Counted from the stretch's first letter, positions 44,109 through 54,064 are shown. The stretch is 64,000 nucleotides of DNA from JACKAL01 sp964400355 (GCA_964400355.1 CAYNTO010000005.1:62001-126000); one strand, 5' to 3'. The notes: a model not told the origin generated them from the letters alone. Made by a program: numbers and translations.

Positions 44109-45863
44109 TCAGAGCTCTGCTGAAGCACGAAGAGCGCTGCGCTTGTACCCGTAAAAAATATAGATGCACAAACCAATTACGAGCCAAATTCCAAAGCGCA
44201 ACCAGTTGGTATACCCAAGTTCAGCCATCAGATAGCCACAAAACATAATTCCCAAAAGTGGTATGAGCGATAAGCTGTTTTTTATAGCAAATCCAGCCAA
44301 CACCACCATGGCCGCGCAGAAGAGATAAAAAATGATCATGTCGCCATGAAAATTTCCTGCGGCATCATAAAGCCCATGGCTCTCTTTGTTGATGATCGAA
44401 TAGTAAAGAAGCCCAGCAACCGCCAGCGGAAACAAGTAGCGACCGCTCACAAACGGAACTTTAAAGCGCGCCTGAGAGTTATCCACGACAAGCACACCTC
44501 CGCACACCACTAAAAATGCAAACAGCGTCCCGATACTGGTGAGATCCGTCACCTCGGTAAGATTCATAAATAAACAAGGAATAGCAGTGAGCACTCCAGT
44601 GAGCACGGTGGAAAACGACGGAGTCTTGAACTTCGGATGCACCCGAGAAAATGCCTTTGGCAAAAGACCATCGCGGCCCATCACCATCCAAATGCGCGGC
44701 TGTCCAATTTGAAAAACCAGCAGCACCGAAAACAATGCCACCAGTGCACTTCCCGCCACCACCGACGACACCCACGGGACATTGGCGGCTTCGGGCCCGA
44801 ACACATACGCCAGTGGATCACCCACATTGAGGCTCTGATAAGGCACAATGCCGGTGAGGACCAGGGAGATGGCCACATACAGAATCGTGCAAATGATCAG
44901 TGCGTACATCATCGCCAGCGGCAAATCGCGCTGCGGTTTTTTACACTCCTCGGCAGTTGTGGAAATAGCATCAAAGCCAATGTACGCAAAGAACACTCCC
45001 GATACACCTTTAAGCACTCCCGACATTCCCTCTGGCGCAAATGGAACCCAATTTTTTGGATCAATGTAGTAAGCGCCAACAACGATCACCAAAAATACCA
45101 CGCCGATCTTTAAGAGCACCATAAGATTAGCAATTTTTTTTGATTCGCGGATACCAATGTAAGTAATGATAGTCACAAAAATCGTAACTGCCACTGCGGG
45201 AAGGTCCATCACCATGGGAATTCCCAAAACCACCGGAGCGTTCACATAGGCCGCATAGGCGTCCAACGTGGCTTGCTTAACACCGCTCGCGAGAGCGTGT
45301 TCAAGCACTCCCCCACCGGAGATAAACTCCGACACTGCGGCAAATCCGCGTTTTGCAGTGAGAAAGTCCATGGCAAAATAATCGGGGAAGTGCACACCAT
45401 ATTGAGCGAGAAATGCTGTAAAGTAATCGCTCCAAGAAATCGCCACCGCTATATTGCCGATAGTGTATTCCATAATTAAATCCCAGCCGATGATCCACGC
45501 CACCAACTCCCCCATGCTCGCATAGGCGTACGTGTAGGCCGAACCTGCGACAGGAATAGTCGATGCAAACTGTGCATAGCATAGCGCCGAAAAGCCACAG
45601 GCCACTGCTGTGAAAATAAATAGAAGCGACACCGCAGGGCCGCCACTTGCGGCCGCTGTGCCAATGGTCGAAAAAATCCCGGCACCGACGATGGCGGCAA
45701 TTCCCAATGATGTGAGATCGACCACCGATAATGATTTATGTAGACCATGCTCCGACGTGTGGGCGTCGTCGCCCGAGTCTTTAAAAATTTTATCGATGGG
45801 TTTCGTGCGCAGCAGATTTTTGAGCATGGGCGGAACAGTAGTGTTGGGTCCGCCCGATGACAA
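44109..45863 (-). CDS. APC-family cationic amino acid permease (CAT/YfnA-like)
   Basis: Up to 584 aa; the start may be TTG 45863 or ATG 45827, neither with a good ribosome site. About 12-14 membrane helices. APC landmarks: GIAAIVGAGIFSTIGTAA in helix 1, ALCYAQFASTIPVAGSAYTYAY in helix 3, and GVFFAYIGFDAISTTAEECKKPQRDLP in helix 6-7. This pattern, with the TTAEE stretch, is typical of the cationic amino acid transporter group. It begins directly after the stop of the lipoprotein gene at 45867. Confidence 0.9.
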   Translation of the reverse strand: MSSGGPNTTVPPMLKNLLRTKPIDKIFKDSGDDAHTSEHGLHKSLSVVDLTSLGIAAIVGAGIFSTIGTAAASGGPAVSLLFIFTAVACGFSALCYAQFASTIPVAGSAYTYAYASMGELVAWIIGWDLIMEYTIGNIAVAISWSDYFTAFLAQYGVHFPDYFAMDFLTAKRGFAAVSEFISGGGVLEHALASGVKQATLDAYAAYVNAPVVLGIPMVMDLPAVAVTIFVTIITYIGIRESKKIANLMVLLKIGVVFLVIVVGAYYIDPKNWVPFAPEGMSGVLKGVSGVFFAYIGFDAISTTAEECKKPQRDLPLAMMYALIICTILYVAISLVLTGIVPYQSLNVGDPLAYVFGPEAANVPWVSSVVAGSALVALFSVLLVFQIGQPRIWMVMGRDGLLPKAFSRVHPKFKTPSFSTVLTGVLTAIPCLFMNLTEVTDLTSIGTLFAFLVVCGGVLVVDNSQARFKVPFVSGRYLFPLAVAGLLYYSIINKESHGLYDAAGNFHGDMIIFYLFCAAMVVLAGFAIKNSLSLIPLLGIMFCGYLMAELGYTNWLRFGIWLVIGLCIYIFYGYKRSALRASAEL

Positions 45864-45866
45864 GAA

Positions 45867-46580
45867 TTATTGCGTTTTTTTGTAGGAATTCAGTGCCGAA
45901 AGGCCGTCGCCCATGGACCCAATCATGGAGTTTAAGGCGATTTCTTTTGTCTTTTCGATATATTCACTTGTGGGCCGCGACCATAACGCCGGGTAAGCAT
46001 CGCGCTCCTCGCCCTCAGAGTTTAAGGTGAGATAGAGCATCTCGCTGCGCACGTCCCATAGGCTGGCACTCATTCCAAAATAGGTGGTCGCGCGATTGCC
46101 ATTTATGAACGCCAGAGGTGCAAGTAAAATGTAACTGCTCGCCCACTGGGTCATTTCTCTGCGGGTTTCGGTGGCGGCTTGAACGACGAGCACCGAATCG
46201 GCGCCATATTTGGAGGCCGCCAGTCGCAACTCATAGAGATCGCGATTGTCCTCGCCAGGCTCACTCATTAGGAACACATGGCTCACCAGTTCTTGATCTG
46301 TAGATTCTCTGAGTTTTTTGACGAAAGCTTCTTTCTCTTTTAAGTTCCAACGCCAGCTGCGATCCTCGTTGCGCGGACTCGGCTCCCTAAAATAGACCGC
46401 AATACTAAACGGCTTGGGAAGATTGACCTTTTTTTCGAAGTTCTTTTGGATATCGCGCTCTTCGTAACGAGGCTTCACCATTCCTATGTTCTTCTCGAAG
46501 TCCGGTCGTTCGAATTTCGAGTGCGTACACCCCACTGCGACCGTGATAATGAGAACACTTAAAAAGAAAACTTGTTGCAT
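45867..46580 (-). CDS. lipoprotein of unknown function
   Basis: 237 aa from ATG 46580 (GGAGGTGGC upstream). Lipobox AVGC (Cys18). The mature part has a mixed fold; the middle YGADSVLVVQAATETRR and the hydrophobic segment SSYILLAPLAF recall envelope proteins of the CsgG/Rhombotarget kind, but no family is certain. The permease gene follows immediately, so the two may be co-transcribed. Confidence 0.7.
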   Translation of the reverse strand: MQQVFFLSVLIITVAVGCTHSKFERPDFEKNIGMVKPRYEERDIQKNFEKKVNLPKPFSIAVYFREPSPRNEDRSWRWNLKEKEAFVKKLRESTDQELVSHVFLMSEPGEDNRDLYELRLAASKYGADSVLVVQAATETRREMTQWASSYILLAPLAFINGNRATTYFGMSASLWDVRSEMLYLTLNSEGEERDAYPALWSRPTSEYIEKTKEIALNSMIGSMGDGLSALNSYKKTQ

Positions 46581-46693
46581 GCCACCTCCATTGATGTGCG
46601 TTGTTTGCAAATCAGTGTGGTCGCAGGGAATAAAAAAGCAAACAACTACATGGCTGGATGGAGAGGATACGCCACTGAATATTTTGAGCATAA

Positions 46694-46722
46694 AAAAACC
46701 ACTTCGTTGTGAAGTGGTTTTT
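46694..46722 (-). terminator. terminator after the 355-aa lipoprotein gene
   Basis: AAAAACCACTTC, loop GTTGT, GAAGTGGTTTTT: a perfect 12-bp stem with A/T runs on both sides, so it could act in both directions. It separates the lipoprotein gene ending at 46748 from the one starting at 46580. Confidence 0.9.
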
Positions 46723-46747
46723 ATAAACTTATAAGTTAGGCCTGATA

Positions 46748-47815
46748 TTAGAAACCTTTTTTAGAACACCCCATCTGACCGGAGTCGATGTTGCTAAACA
46801 GTTCCGGGCTACTGTCACAAAAGCCTCCGAGATCGAGAACGTGGGTGGCAATTGCGTCGTCGCCATCGGCGCGATCCACAGACAGCTCCAGGCGCAAGCT
46901 CTTGAGGCTACTCAAAATGGCGTTCACCTCTTCTTTTTTGTTAAAATTTTCGGAGATGATGAAATCGTCTTCAAACTTTGTTTTTGGTCCGTTAAAAACG
47001 ACGTACCATGGAGTGAAGCACGCTTCGTTGCCATCGCCACAAAAACGCATCAGTACGCGTGTGAGAGTTTTCGCCTTCGAAAGCGCTTTAGCATTGATGC
47101 CCACATTGAGCGACACGAGTTTTTGTTGTTTAGAGTACACAAAACCCAAATTTTGATCACCGAGGCTATTCTTTGAAGGCTTAATTGTTTGAATCAGATC
47201 AGGATCAGGCTCCGTGGGTTCAGGCTCAATCACCGGCACGTCGTTCTTAGAGACGATGTGCAAAATGTTCGACACCTGTTCTTTGAGCTCTTCCACGTTG
47301 GAAACATTCACGCACATCAATTGATACGGATGAGCAAAATCGGCTTGTAGAACAATATTAAAACTCACATTTCCATTATGTATCATCTTTGAAACAGTAC
47401 CCACCGTGAACTGCTGGTCTTCGGTGATCTTAAACTTAGCGCCTTTTTTGATGGTTTGCGATTCGATATAGAACTCGCAGTATTGGCCGAGAGCCTGTGC
47501 TTTGTTTTCGTTTTGGAGGATTTCGCCTTCGCTCAGGAAAAAAGAAAATCGCGTCATGCGCGACTCCATTTGCGTGCCTTCGAAAACTTTGTATTGTTTT
47601 ACTTCGGCGTCTTTAAAGTTAAAGCTCTGAGCTGCGAAGTAGCGGCTTTTACTGATGCTGTCCAGATCGAGCTTTACGCCCCAAGGATTGCCGTTGCCAT
47701 TACCCTGACCATCGACGATAGGATCGACTTTTTTGGTTTTGTCTTTACAACCGACAAGCACCAAAGCCGGAACCACCAAAGCGAGCATTAAAAAGTTCTT
47801 TTTATACATATCCAT
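46748..47815 (-). CDS. lipoprotein of unknown function
   Basis: 355 aa from ATG 47815 (AGGAG seven bases upstream; an ATG two codons later is also possible). Lipobox VLVGC. The start of the mature protein is Lys/Asp-rich with a GNGNGNPWG linker. A Pro/Glu/Thr hinge (PVIEPEPTEPDPD, about 205-217) divides two domains. Cysteines FCGDGNEACF and FCDSSPELF...GC in the second domain suggest disulfides. No family recognised. Confidence 0.72.
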   Translation of the reverse strand: MDMYKKNFLMLALVVPALVLVGCKDKTKKVDPIVDGQGNGNGNPWGVKLDLDSISKSRYFAAQSFNFKDAEVKQYKVFEGTQMESRMTRFSFFLSEGEILQNENKAQALGQYCEFYIESQTIKKGAKFKITEDQQFTVGTVSKMIHNGNVSFNIVLQADFAHPYQLMCVNVSNVEELKEQVSNILHIVSKNDVPVIEPEPTEPDPDLIQTIKPSKNSLGDQNLGFVYSKQQKLVSLNVGINAKALSKAKTLTRVLMRFCGDGNEACFTPWYVVFNGPKTKFEDDFIISENFNKKEEVNAILSSLKSLRLELSVDRADGDDAIATHVLDLGGFCDSSPELFSNIDSGQMGCSKKGF

Positions 47816-47951
47816 CCTCAAACTCCTAAGAGCCTGGTGATTTTAGTGCTTGTGCATAAAGGAGTAAATGCCACCTAGAGTGCCCTGCAAACATTACGGG
47901 AGTGTCAAAAGATTGGTCAAAGATAAAGAGCGTAAGTCCACGTCCATCGCA

Positions 47952-48797
47952 TTAGGCAAGCTTGATGAGAAGTATACCAAAAAGAATAAATCCAATGCCC
48001 ACAAATTTGCGGGGCGCGCGCGATTCGCCGAGGTAGCGGATCCCTAAGATGGCGGCGATCACGATGGAAACTTCTCTGAGAGCGAGTACGTAAGCGGCCG
48101 ACGAATACTGAAACATAGAGATCACCACAACGTATGCTGCCGAGCCGGCAAGTCCCACCCAGAAGCCTTGCCACTTGTAACTTTTAAAGGCCACAATCAC
48201 ATCGGCCTTGCGGCGATGGTACACAAACGGGAACGCAAAGAGCGGGGCCACGAGGTTCATGACCATCACATAGAAAACAATGGGGATCTCTTGAGCCCCG
48301 AAGCTATCAATGACTGAATAGGACGCAATGATCACCGCGATCAGCAGTGACGCCATCAATCCTGTTCGTCCGCGCAGTGTATGGAGATCCACACTGCCCA
48401 TACAAATGGCGCCTGTGGCAATGGCGCCGATACCCATCCACCCCGTTGTAGAAATCGGAAAATCGCCGATCACTGCTAGCGTGAGCGCTGTAAAGACGAT
48501 GCTTGATCCCCGCGCTACGGGAAACACCATGGAGATGTCGGAGACGGAATAGGCCCAGCACAGGATCAAAAGATAAATGCCTTGAGCAAAACCAGTGGCA
48601 AAAATAAAAAATAGCCAGTTCCACTGAAAGGGTTTGTCGATAAAGAAAAGACTAATGGGAGTCGCGATCAAACCAAACACCAGCCAGGACATCAATAGAA
48701 ACGCCGAGCGATCGATCGGCGTTTTTTTGAGATGGAAGTTCCACCACGCCTGAAAGAAAGAACAAATTACGACTACGGCGAACACCCATATTGGCAT
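47952..48797 (-). CDS. EamA-family (DMT superfamily) transporter
   Basis: 281 aa with about ten membrane helices in two similar halves, typical EamA layout. Internal landmarks: WAYSVSDISMVFPVARGSSI in the first half and the matching YSSAAYVLALREVSIVIAAI in the second; the ending LGESRAPRKFVGIGFILFGI is characteristic. Family members export or import small metabolites such as amino acids; substrate unknown. Confidence 0.88.
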   Translation of the reverse strand: MPIWVFAVVVICSFFQAWWNFHLKKTPIDRSAFLLMSWLVFGLIATPISLFFIDKPFQWNWLFFIFATGFAQGIYLLILCWAYSVSDISMVFPVARGSSIVFTALTLAVIGDFPISTTGWMGIGAIATGAICMGSVDLHTLRGRTGLMASLLIAVIIASYSVIDSFGAQEIPIVFYVMVMNLVAPLFAFPFVYHRRKADVIVAFKSYKWQGFWVGLAGSAAYVVVISMFQYSSAAYVLALREVSIVIAAILGIRYLGESRAPRKFVGIGFILFGILLIKLA

Positions 48798-48845
48798 AAA
48801 AGGAAGTTACAACAACTCGAGGTCGGCAGTAAAGGACAGATCGCT

Positions 48846-50600
48846 TTATTCGAAAACGTTTTTCCAACGCATTTCGAAAGAAGCGAAGTCCGCTTCGAGG
48901 TCTTTGAGAAGCTGAGACTTTAAAGCATTGTCCGCAAAGGAAGTGGTTACCGAGTGAATCATCATCTGGCGAAGCTCAGTGTATTCCATGTCGGAATTAG
49001 CAATAGCACGCACGCATTCTTGGTTGGGATCGGTTTGGAACATGCCTTCGTCGTCTGTGGACAAACTGACAGGTATACCTAGGCGATGAAAACTGAGAAA
49101 TGGGTTTTTGGTGAGCGGTGAAACTTGCAATATCTCATTACTCGTAAGGCTAATCTCTAACGCCACGCCTTGACGGCGAACAAGCTCGAGGACAACCGGA
49201 TCTTTTTGCAGCAAAATGCCATGGCCGATACGGCGAACATCGAAAACCAAGGCATCCCTTAAATTGCGCACATCGCCCAATTCACCCGCGTGAATGGTGG
49301 CACTGAGGCCGGTGGTGCGGACCTTGTTTTCCACAAGGAGCTTGCCATAAACAAACTGAGCCGCATCGAGAGCGTCGACCAGGCTCTCGTCGCCCATGAG
49401 GTTGATCCCAACCACATAGGGTGAACTCTCCATGCTGAGGAGCTGGCTCATGGTTGCTACCTGTTGCAAACGGCGCTCAGAGGAATCGAGCGAAGTGCGA
49501 TTGAACGACAGCAAGGTGCGGGGCTTCACTGCGTGCGAGGAACCCGTCCAAACTAAAAGCTCATTGTAACGATCTATAAACAGACGAGAGTTTTTGAGTA
49601 CCGGTAAATTGCGGGTGATCTCCATGTAGTGCACGCGCTGGGCGAGACCGCGCAAAAACAAATGGTCATATATGATCTGCTCGAGTGCTATTTGCTGGGC
49701 AGTGTTGCAGGTGAGGATTCCCAAAATTTCTAATGGCAGTGCAAAGGCTGCAAGGAACCGCGAAAACGGTGTTACACCCTGAGTGAAAATGTGGGAATCG
49801 CGTGGAACAAAAAATAAATCCACAATGCTTTGCGCGTCTTGTGGAAAATCAGCGCGTATCTCTAAATAGGATCGAGCCTGGGAGTAGTATTCGGCGCGAA
49901 GGTTCACAAACTGCACCTCTTGGGGGTGAATTTTCTCTGTAGTGCCATCGATATACTTTAGCAGTGTGGCTTTTTCGATCAGAGGATTGAATGTCTCTAA
50001 AACATACTCCACTGTGGCGCGATCCATGGTGCCATACGGATGGGTGTGAAGTATGGCGCCTTTAGGTATCTCCGCACAGAAATTGCTTAAGGTCTGCGCG
50101 TTAGTTTTTAGTTGGTGGAGCGATATTCCTACTTTGCGCGAATCCACGACCGCTTGGGCACGGCGAGCAGCGATGATTCGTTGATGTTCACTTGCCACAT
50201 CCGCAGCAAAACCCGCGGGATGACTGGAAGGAAAAAAATTTTCCCACTCCGATCTTTGAAAGGCCAGCCGTTCAAAGGTTTCCAGGAGACGTTTGCGAGC
50301 GTAGGTGCTTAGCCGCTTGCTGTCGTGAACGGCATTCCATTCCCGCAATGTCTGGCGCTCTTCGGCACTCACATTCAGCGCGCTCACAGCAGATTCGAAC
50401 TCGCCGGGAGCAGGACTGATAATTTTTTTGAGTAGCAATTCTTCGCTGTTAAAGGCGCGCACTCGCTCCTCGAGTGCGAGGCGGGCCTTGTAAATTTGCG
50501 CCGTTTTTAATTTTAGAGCGGCCTCTGACGACGGAGAAAAATCCGCAGTGGAAAGTGACAACAAAAGTGATAACACCCAGATCCCTAAAGACATGGGCAC
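48846..50600 (-). CDS. exported adenosine deaminase-like protein (ADGF/CECR1-like)
   Basis: 584 aa; ATG 50594 or GTG 50600. Signal peptide MSLGIWVLSLLLSLSTA. A helical N-terminal part (to about 150) precedes an amidohydrolase barrel with the adenosine deaminase ligands: ILHTHPYGT (HxH), HAGELGD (His and catalytic Glu), RIGHGILL, and STDDEG near the end. Length and secretion are like ADGF-type extracellular deaminases rather than the 340-aa cytosolic enzyme. Likely scavenges extracellular or periplasmic adenosine to inosine; for a predator or biomass degrader this would fit nucleotide uptake, but that is inference. Confidence 0.88.
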   Translation of the reverse strand: MPMSLGIWVLSLLLSLSTADFSPSSEAALKLKTAQIYKARLALEERVRAFNSEELLLKKIISPAPGEFESAVSALNVSAEERQTLREWNAVHDSKRLSTYARKRLLETFERLAFQRSEWENFFPSSHPAGFAADVASEHQRIIAARRAQAVVDSRKVGISLHQLKTNAQTLSNFCAEIPKGAILHTHPYGTMDRATVEYVLETFNPLIEKATLLKYIDGTTEKIHPQEVQFVNLRAEYYSQARSYLEIRADFPQDAQSIVDLFFVPRDSHIFTQGVTPFSRFLAAFALPLEILGILTCNTAQQIALEQIIYDHLFLRGLAQRVHYMEITRNLPVLKNSRLFIDRYNELLVWTGSSHAVKPRTLLSFNRTSLDSSERRLQQVATMSQLLSMESSPYVVGINLMGDESLVDALDAAQFVYGKLLVENKVRTTGLSATIHAGELGDVRNLRDALVFDVRRIGHGILLQKDPVVLELVRRQGVALEISLTSNEILQVSPLTKNPFLSFHRLGIPVSLSTDDEGMFQTDPNQECVRAIANSDMEYTELRQMMIHSVTTSFADNALKSQLLKDLEADFASFEMRWKNVFE

Positions 50601-50711
50601 AACCTAGCAGATTGCGCTGAAAAACCGCAGGAAAACACCTGGAATTCAAAAAATTACCCAAATCTTGGAAAAGTTTTAAGATCCGGGCATGCCCCCACCG
50701 CGAGACGGTGC

Positions 50712-50864
50712 CTAAAACAGCGTATAGACGAACGGCGCCACTGCCGTACCCTGAGCCATAATGACCAAACCGCCAATAAGCAGCATGGTAATGATCATGG
50801 GCAACAACCACCATTTTTTATTTTCTTTGAGAAATAATAAAAATTCTTTAAAAAAATCGGTCAT
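50712..50864 (-). CDS. DUF5989-family small membrane protein
   Basis: 50 aa, ATG 50864, 41 nt after the carbamoyltransferase stop. An amphipathic start (MTDFFKEFLLFLKENKKWWL) is followed by one membrane helix (LPMIITMLLIGGLVIMAQG) and the ending APFVYTLF. The KKWWLLP and (A/S)APF(V/I)YTLF features are what I know of DUF5989, a tiny family found beside SxtJ-like proteins and NodU/CmcH carbamoyltransferases, as here. Function unknown. Confidence 0.85.
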   Translation of the reverse strand: MTDFFKEFLLFLKENKKWWLLPMIITMLLIGGLVIMAQGTAVAPFVYTLF

Positions 50865-50905
50865 ACCTAGAGCCTAGTGGACAATGGCTCCCGAGAGCAA
50901 GTTGA

Positions 50906-52726
50906 TTAATCCAGTTCGAAGCGTCGAGTTTTTTTTTGCTCCGGCATGGCCGATTTTGTGAGCACAATATTCTCCATGATAAGCACGTCCATATCGGTTG
51001 CCAAAAAACAGTCGATGGCGTCCTCGGGCGAACAAACTATGGGTTCGCCACGCACGTTAAAGCTGGTATTGACCAAAATTCCACTCCCGGTCGCGGCCCG
51101 AAACTGGGTGAGCAGCGCATGAAGCAATGGATTTTGCGTTTGCGCTACTGTTTGTAGCCGTGCGCTGTAATCTAAATGAGTTATGGCAGGAAACTCAGAT
51201 CGGGCATAATTGAGGCGCTCAATACCAAACTGCGCGCGCACGGATTCTGGCTCGGGCCTTCGCCATTTTTGTGCCACGTCTGCGACAAACATCATGTATG
51301 GCGATTCCCCTTGCCACTCAAAGTACTCGCTCACATCCTCGGCGCGCACAATAGGCGCGAAGGGGCGAAAGCTTTCGCGAAACTTGATTTTTAAATTTAA
51401 ACGTTTTTGCATTTCGGGATGGCGAGCATCGGCCAGTATAGAGCGCGCGCCCAGCGCCCGCGGTCCAAACTCCATGGCCCCCTGAAACCAACCCACCACT
51501 TCGCCCCGAGCGAGGAGCTGAGCCGCCTGTTCGGACACTTGCGACTTATCGAACTTCTGAAACGGCAATCCCAACTGCCGACAGGTTTTCTCCACAGTGA
51601 ACTCCGAGTAGGACGGCCCCAAGTACATTCCCTTTACGGAATCCGATGCTTGCGATCTTTTACTTCCTTTAAAATGCAAATAGTACGCTGCCAATGCCGC
51701 ACCTACAGCTCCACCCGCATCGCCAGCCGCGGGCTGAATCCAAACATTTTTAAAAAGACCAGAGTTTTTTATTTTACTGTTGGCAACGCAGTTGAGTGCT
51801 ACCCCACCTGCGAGGCACAAGTTCTCCTCTGGATATCGCTGTCTTAAACTGTGAAGAATGTGAAGAAGCACCACTTCGAGGACCACTTGCAATGAGGCCG
51901 CAAGATCCATGTGGACTTGCTCGAGCTGCCCCTCTGCAATGCGCGGTTCAAATCCCAACAACTGTTCAAGCTTGCGACTGTGCATACGCTCACCAGAAAT
52001 AAAATCAAAATATTCCAGGTTTAAAGAAAAGCTGCCATCGCTATGCAGTTCGATGAGGTTTTCGAGAAGCTGATCAGAAAATTTGGGAGTTCCGTACGGA
52101 GCAAGTCCCATTACTTTATATTCGCCGGAATTGACCTTGAAACCACAGTAGGCCGTGATCGTCGAATACAAGAGGCCCAGCGAATGGGGGAAGAAAAGTT
52201 CCTCGTCGATCTCGAGATTGAGCTTTTCACCACGTCCCACCGACAAGGTCGCCCACTCCCCCACACCATCGAAAGTAACGACAAGGGCTTTCTCAAATGG
52301 CGATGGATAGTAGGCGCTGGCCGCATGGCTCAGATGGTGTTCGGAGAATAAAATTTTCTGCGCGCTAAAGTCGGCATCTAGCTCACGCAGCCTGCGTGCA
52401 AGCTCCTGCTTTAAGAATAACTTGTGTTTTATCCATACCGGAAAGGACTTCACGAAGTGAAAAAAACCAAACGGAGCGGCGCTGATGTAACTCTCTAGAA
52501 TGCGATCAAATTTAATCCACGGTTTTTCGTAATAAACCACAGCATCCAGATCACTCAACTTCAGGTTCATGGTTTTTAAAATATATTGCACCGAGTGCTG
52601 TGGAAAACTGGGATCATGTTTTTTACGGGTGAAGCGCTCTTCCTGCACGGCCAGCTGAACTTCCCCGTCTACCAATAGAGCGGCAGCGCTGTCGTGGTAG
52701 TAAGCGGATATGCCGAGGATTTTCAT
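50906..52726 (-). CDS. NodU/CmcH/TobZ-family O-carbamoyltransferase
   Basis: 606 aa from ATG 52726, which shares a base with the stop of the preceding gene and has GAGGAA upstream. The N-terminal Kae1-like domain has the metal/ATP motif EHHLSHAASAYYPSPF (about 128-143) and VVTFDGVGEW; the C-terminal YrdC-like part has GPRALGARSILADAR and FRPFAPIV. The enzyme transfers a carbamoyl group from carbamoyl phosphate via carbamoyl-adenylate to a hydroxyl of a sugar or secondary metabolite. In the SxtJ/DUF5989 setting, a role in modifying a cell-surface glycan is likely. Confidence 0.93.
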   Translation of the reverse strand: MKILGISAYYHDSAAALLVDGEVQLAVQEERFTRKKHDPSFPQHSVQYILKTMNLKLSDLDAVVYYEKPWIKFDRILESYISAAPFGFFHFVKSFPVWIKHKLFLKQELARRLRELDADFSAQKILFSEHHLSHAASAYYPSPFEKALVVTFDGVGEWATLSVGRGEKLNLEIDEELFFPHSLGLLYSTITAYCGFKVNSGEYKVMGLAPYGTPKFSDQLLENLIELHSDGSFSLNLEYFDFISGERMHSRKLEQLLGFEPRIAEGQLEQVHMDLAASLQVVLEVVLLHILHSLRQRYPEENLCLAGGVALNCVANSKIKNSGLFKNVWIQPAAGDAGGAVGAALAAYYLHFKGSKRSQASDSVKGMYLGPSYSEFTVEKTCRQLGLPFQKFDKSQVSEQAAQLLARGEVVGWFQGAMEFGPRALGARSILADARHPEMQKRLNLKIKFRESFRPFAPIVRAEDVSEYFEWQGESPYMMFVADVAQKWRRPEPESVRAQFGIERLNYARSEFPAITHLDYSARLQTVAQTQNPLLHALLTQFRAATGSGILVNTSFNVRGEPIVCSPEDAIDCFLATDMDVLIMENIVLTKSAMPEQKKTRRFELD

Positions 52727-53100
52727 TAAAAGTTCCTCACAAAATCACAGCGCTTTTTCGTTTTCACCCAGCCCCTGTGCGGAAACGGTTTATGCCCGCA
52801 CAGTTTGATCACCATTGCCATGGGTACAAAAATCAAAAAATAGAAGAGAGTCAAAAATACAGGAGACATCACCCACGCTAGTAGCAGACCGAATACAAAC
52901 CATAAGCGATTGAGCGGCTCCAGCAGCCGCGGCCGCAAAACGGTGACCGCAACTAAGCCCATAGGGACACCCAGCCACAGCCATTTTTGCGCGTAGAGAA
53001 TAACTGCGCCCAGAACAATTGCCATCGTCCATCCGAATTGAATGGATGACGGTTGTTTATGCAGTTGCTCCAGATCGCGCAGATGAAAGCGTTGCCACAT
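52726..53100 (-). CDS. SxtJ-family membrane protein
   Basis: 124 aa with three hydrophobic segments (TMAIVLGAVILYA, LGVPMGLVAVTVL, FVFGLLLAWVMSPVFLTLFYF). Ends in PFPHRGWVKTKKRC, close to the family's Dpxp/Kp.SYW-like basic ending. SxtJ proteins accompany carbamoyltransferases; function unknown. Stop and next start overlap by one base (TAATG). Confidence 0.82.
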   Translation of the reverse strand: MWQRFHLRDLEQLHKQPSSIQFGWTMAIVLGAVILYAQKWLWLGVPMGLVAVTVLRPRLLEPLNRLWFVFGLLLAWVMSPVFLTLFYFLIFVPMAMVIKLCGHKPFPHRGWVKTKKRCDFVRNF

Positions 53101-53161
53101 AGGTAAATATCATAGTGCGCCTGAGTGGGAGTTCAAGCATTAGTGCTTTCATGCACAGGAA

Positions 53162-54064
53162 TTAAACTTCTACAGCCGTATCGGGTGTGACTGCCGGCGG
53201 TGGCACATCCGGTTCGATTTTTTCTTTGATGTGTCCGCGCTGAAAGTTGTTGTATTTGATAACGATGGGATCTTTTTGGCTGCACGAATGATCGTACGGT
53301 CCTATTTTAAAATAGTTGGGAGAGTCTTTATATCCCATGGGTCCATTGTAGGACCATAGCACTTGGCCATTGACCTTTACGCGCACAAATCCAGGTGCAC
53401 CGGCCTGAAACTGCATGGTGATTTTTAATGGCTGTCCTGGGACAACTTTTTTAATAAGTTCCTGCTCCACCTGATGGCCATTGGCCTCTTCCCCGTGACC
53501 GACCAAACTGATTCCTCCATTGGCACCGCGATTGTGGCGAACGGTAGCCACTAGTCGCCCGTCGCTTTTGTAGCGGAGTGCAAACGGCGGACTGTTCCCA
53601 CCACTAGCCTTGAATTGAGCAACAACCAGAGACTTATTTTTAGCAGTCAGTGTTTCGGCAGGAGGAAGCGTCATATCCATGGAATACTCCATCGCTTCTC
53701 CCTCTCTGGCCAAATAGGCATCGGTAAGCTCCGCGCGCTGAGTGCTCGCCTGGCAGGTTTCTCCCGGCTTTGCAGAGTAAGAGAGCTCCACGCTGCCATC
53801 AGGCTGTGTTTTGCATTCGTGCGGATAGTAACAGTACTTCGGATCCATCAAGCTAAAGCCTTGACTGCAGTTGCTCACCTGATTGCGGCAATACACACGG
53901 GCCACGCTGCTGTACGCGCGATTGCGGCACGCGGGAAATTCCGCAGACGGTCCTTTTTCACATGCGGCGTAGCCCTGGCGCAGTTGACTGAGTATTGCAT
54001 CGTCCTTTACGGAGTCTGCGGCTGTCGTCGCACCTATAAAAATAAAAATCCAGATCCACGCCAT
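53162..54064 (-). CDS. exported polysaccharide-lyase-like protein (heparin lyase I fold)
   Basis: 300 aa. Signal peptide MAWIWIFIFIGATTAA. A Cys-rich first section (about 30-110, eight Cys) is followed by a beta-sandwich region (about 120-270) with FALRYKSDGRLVATVRHNRG, KITMQFQAGAPGFVRVKVNG, VLWSYNGP and NYFKIGPYDH. The last two match the heparin-lyase-I-like polysaccharide lyase family, in which a long strand ends in YFKxGxY. A Pro/Val tail closes the protein. Substrate unknown; secretion suggests an extracellular or periplasmic glycan. Confidence 0.75.
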   Translation of the reverse strand: MAWIWIFIFIGATTAADSVKDDAILSQLRQGYAACEKGPSAEFPACRNRAYSSVARVYCRNQVSNCSQGFSLMDPKYCYYPHECKTQPDGSVELSYSAKPGETCQASTQRAELTDAYLAREGEAMEYSMDMTLPPAETLTAKNKSLVVAQFKASGGNSPPFALRYKSDGRLVATVRHNRGANGGISLVGHGEEANGHQVEQELIKKVVPGQPLKITMQFQAGAPGFVRVKVNGQVLWSYNGPMGYKDSPNYFKIGPYDHSCSQKDPIVIKYNNFQRGHIKEKIEPDVPPPAVTPDTAVEV

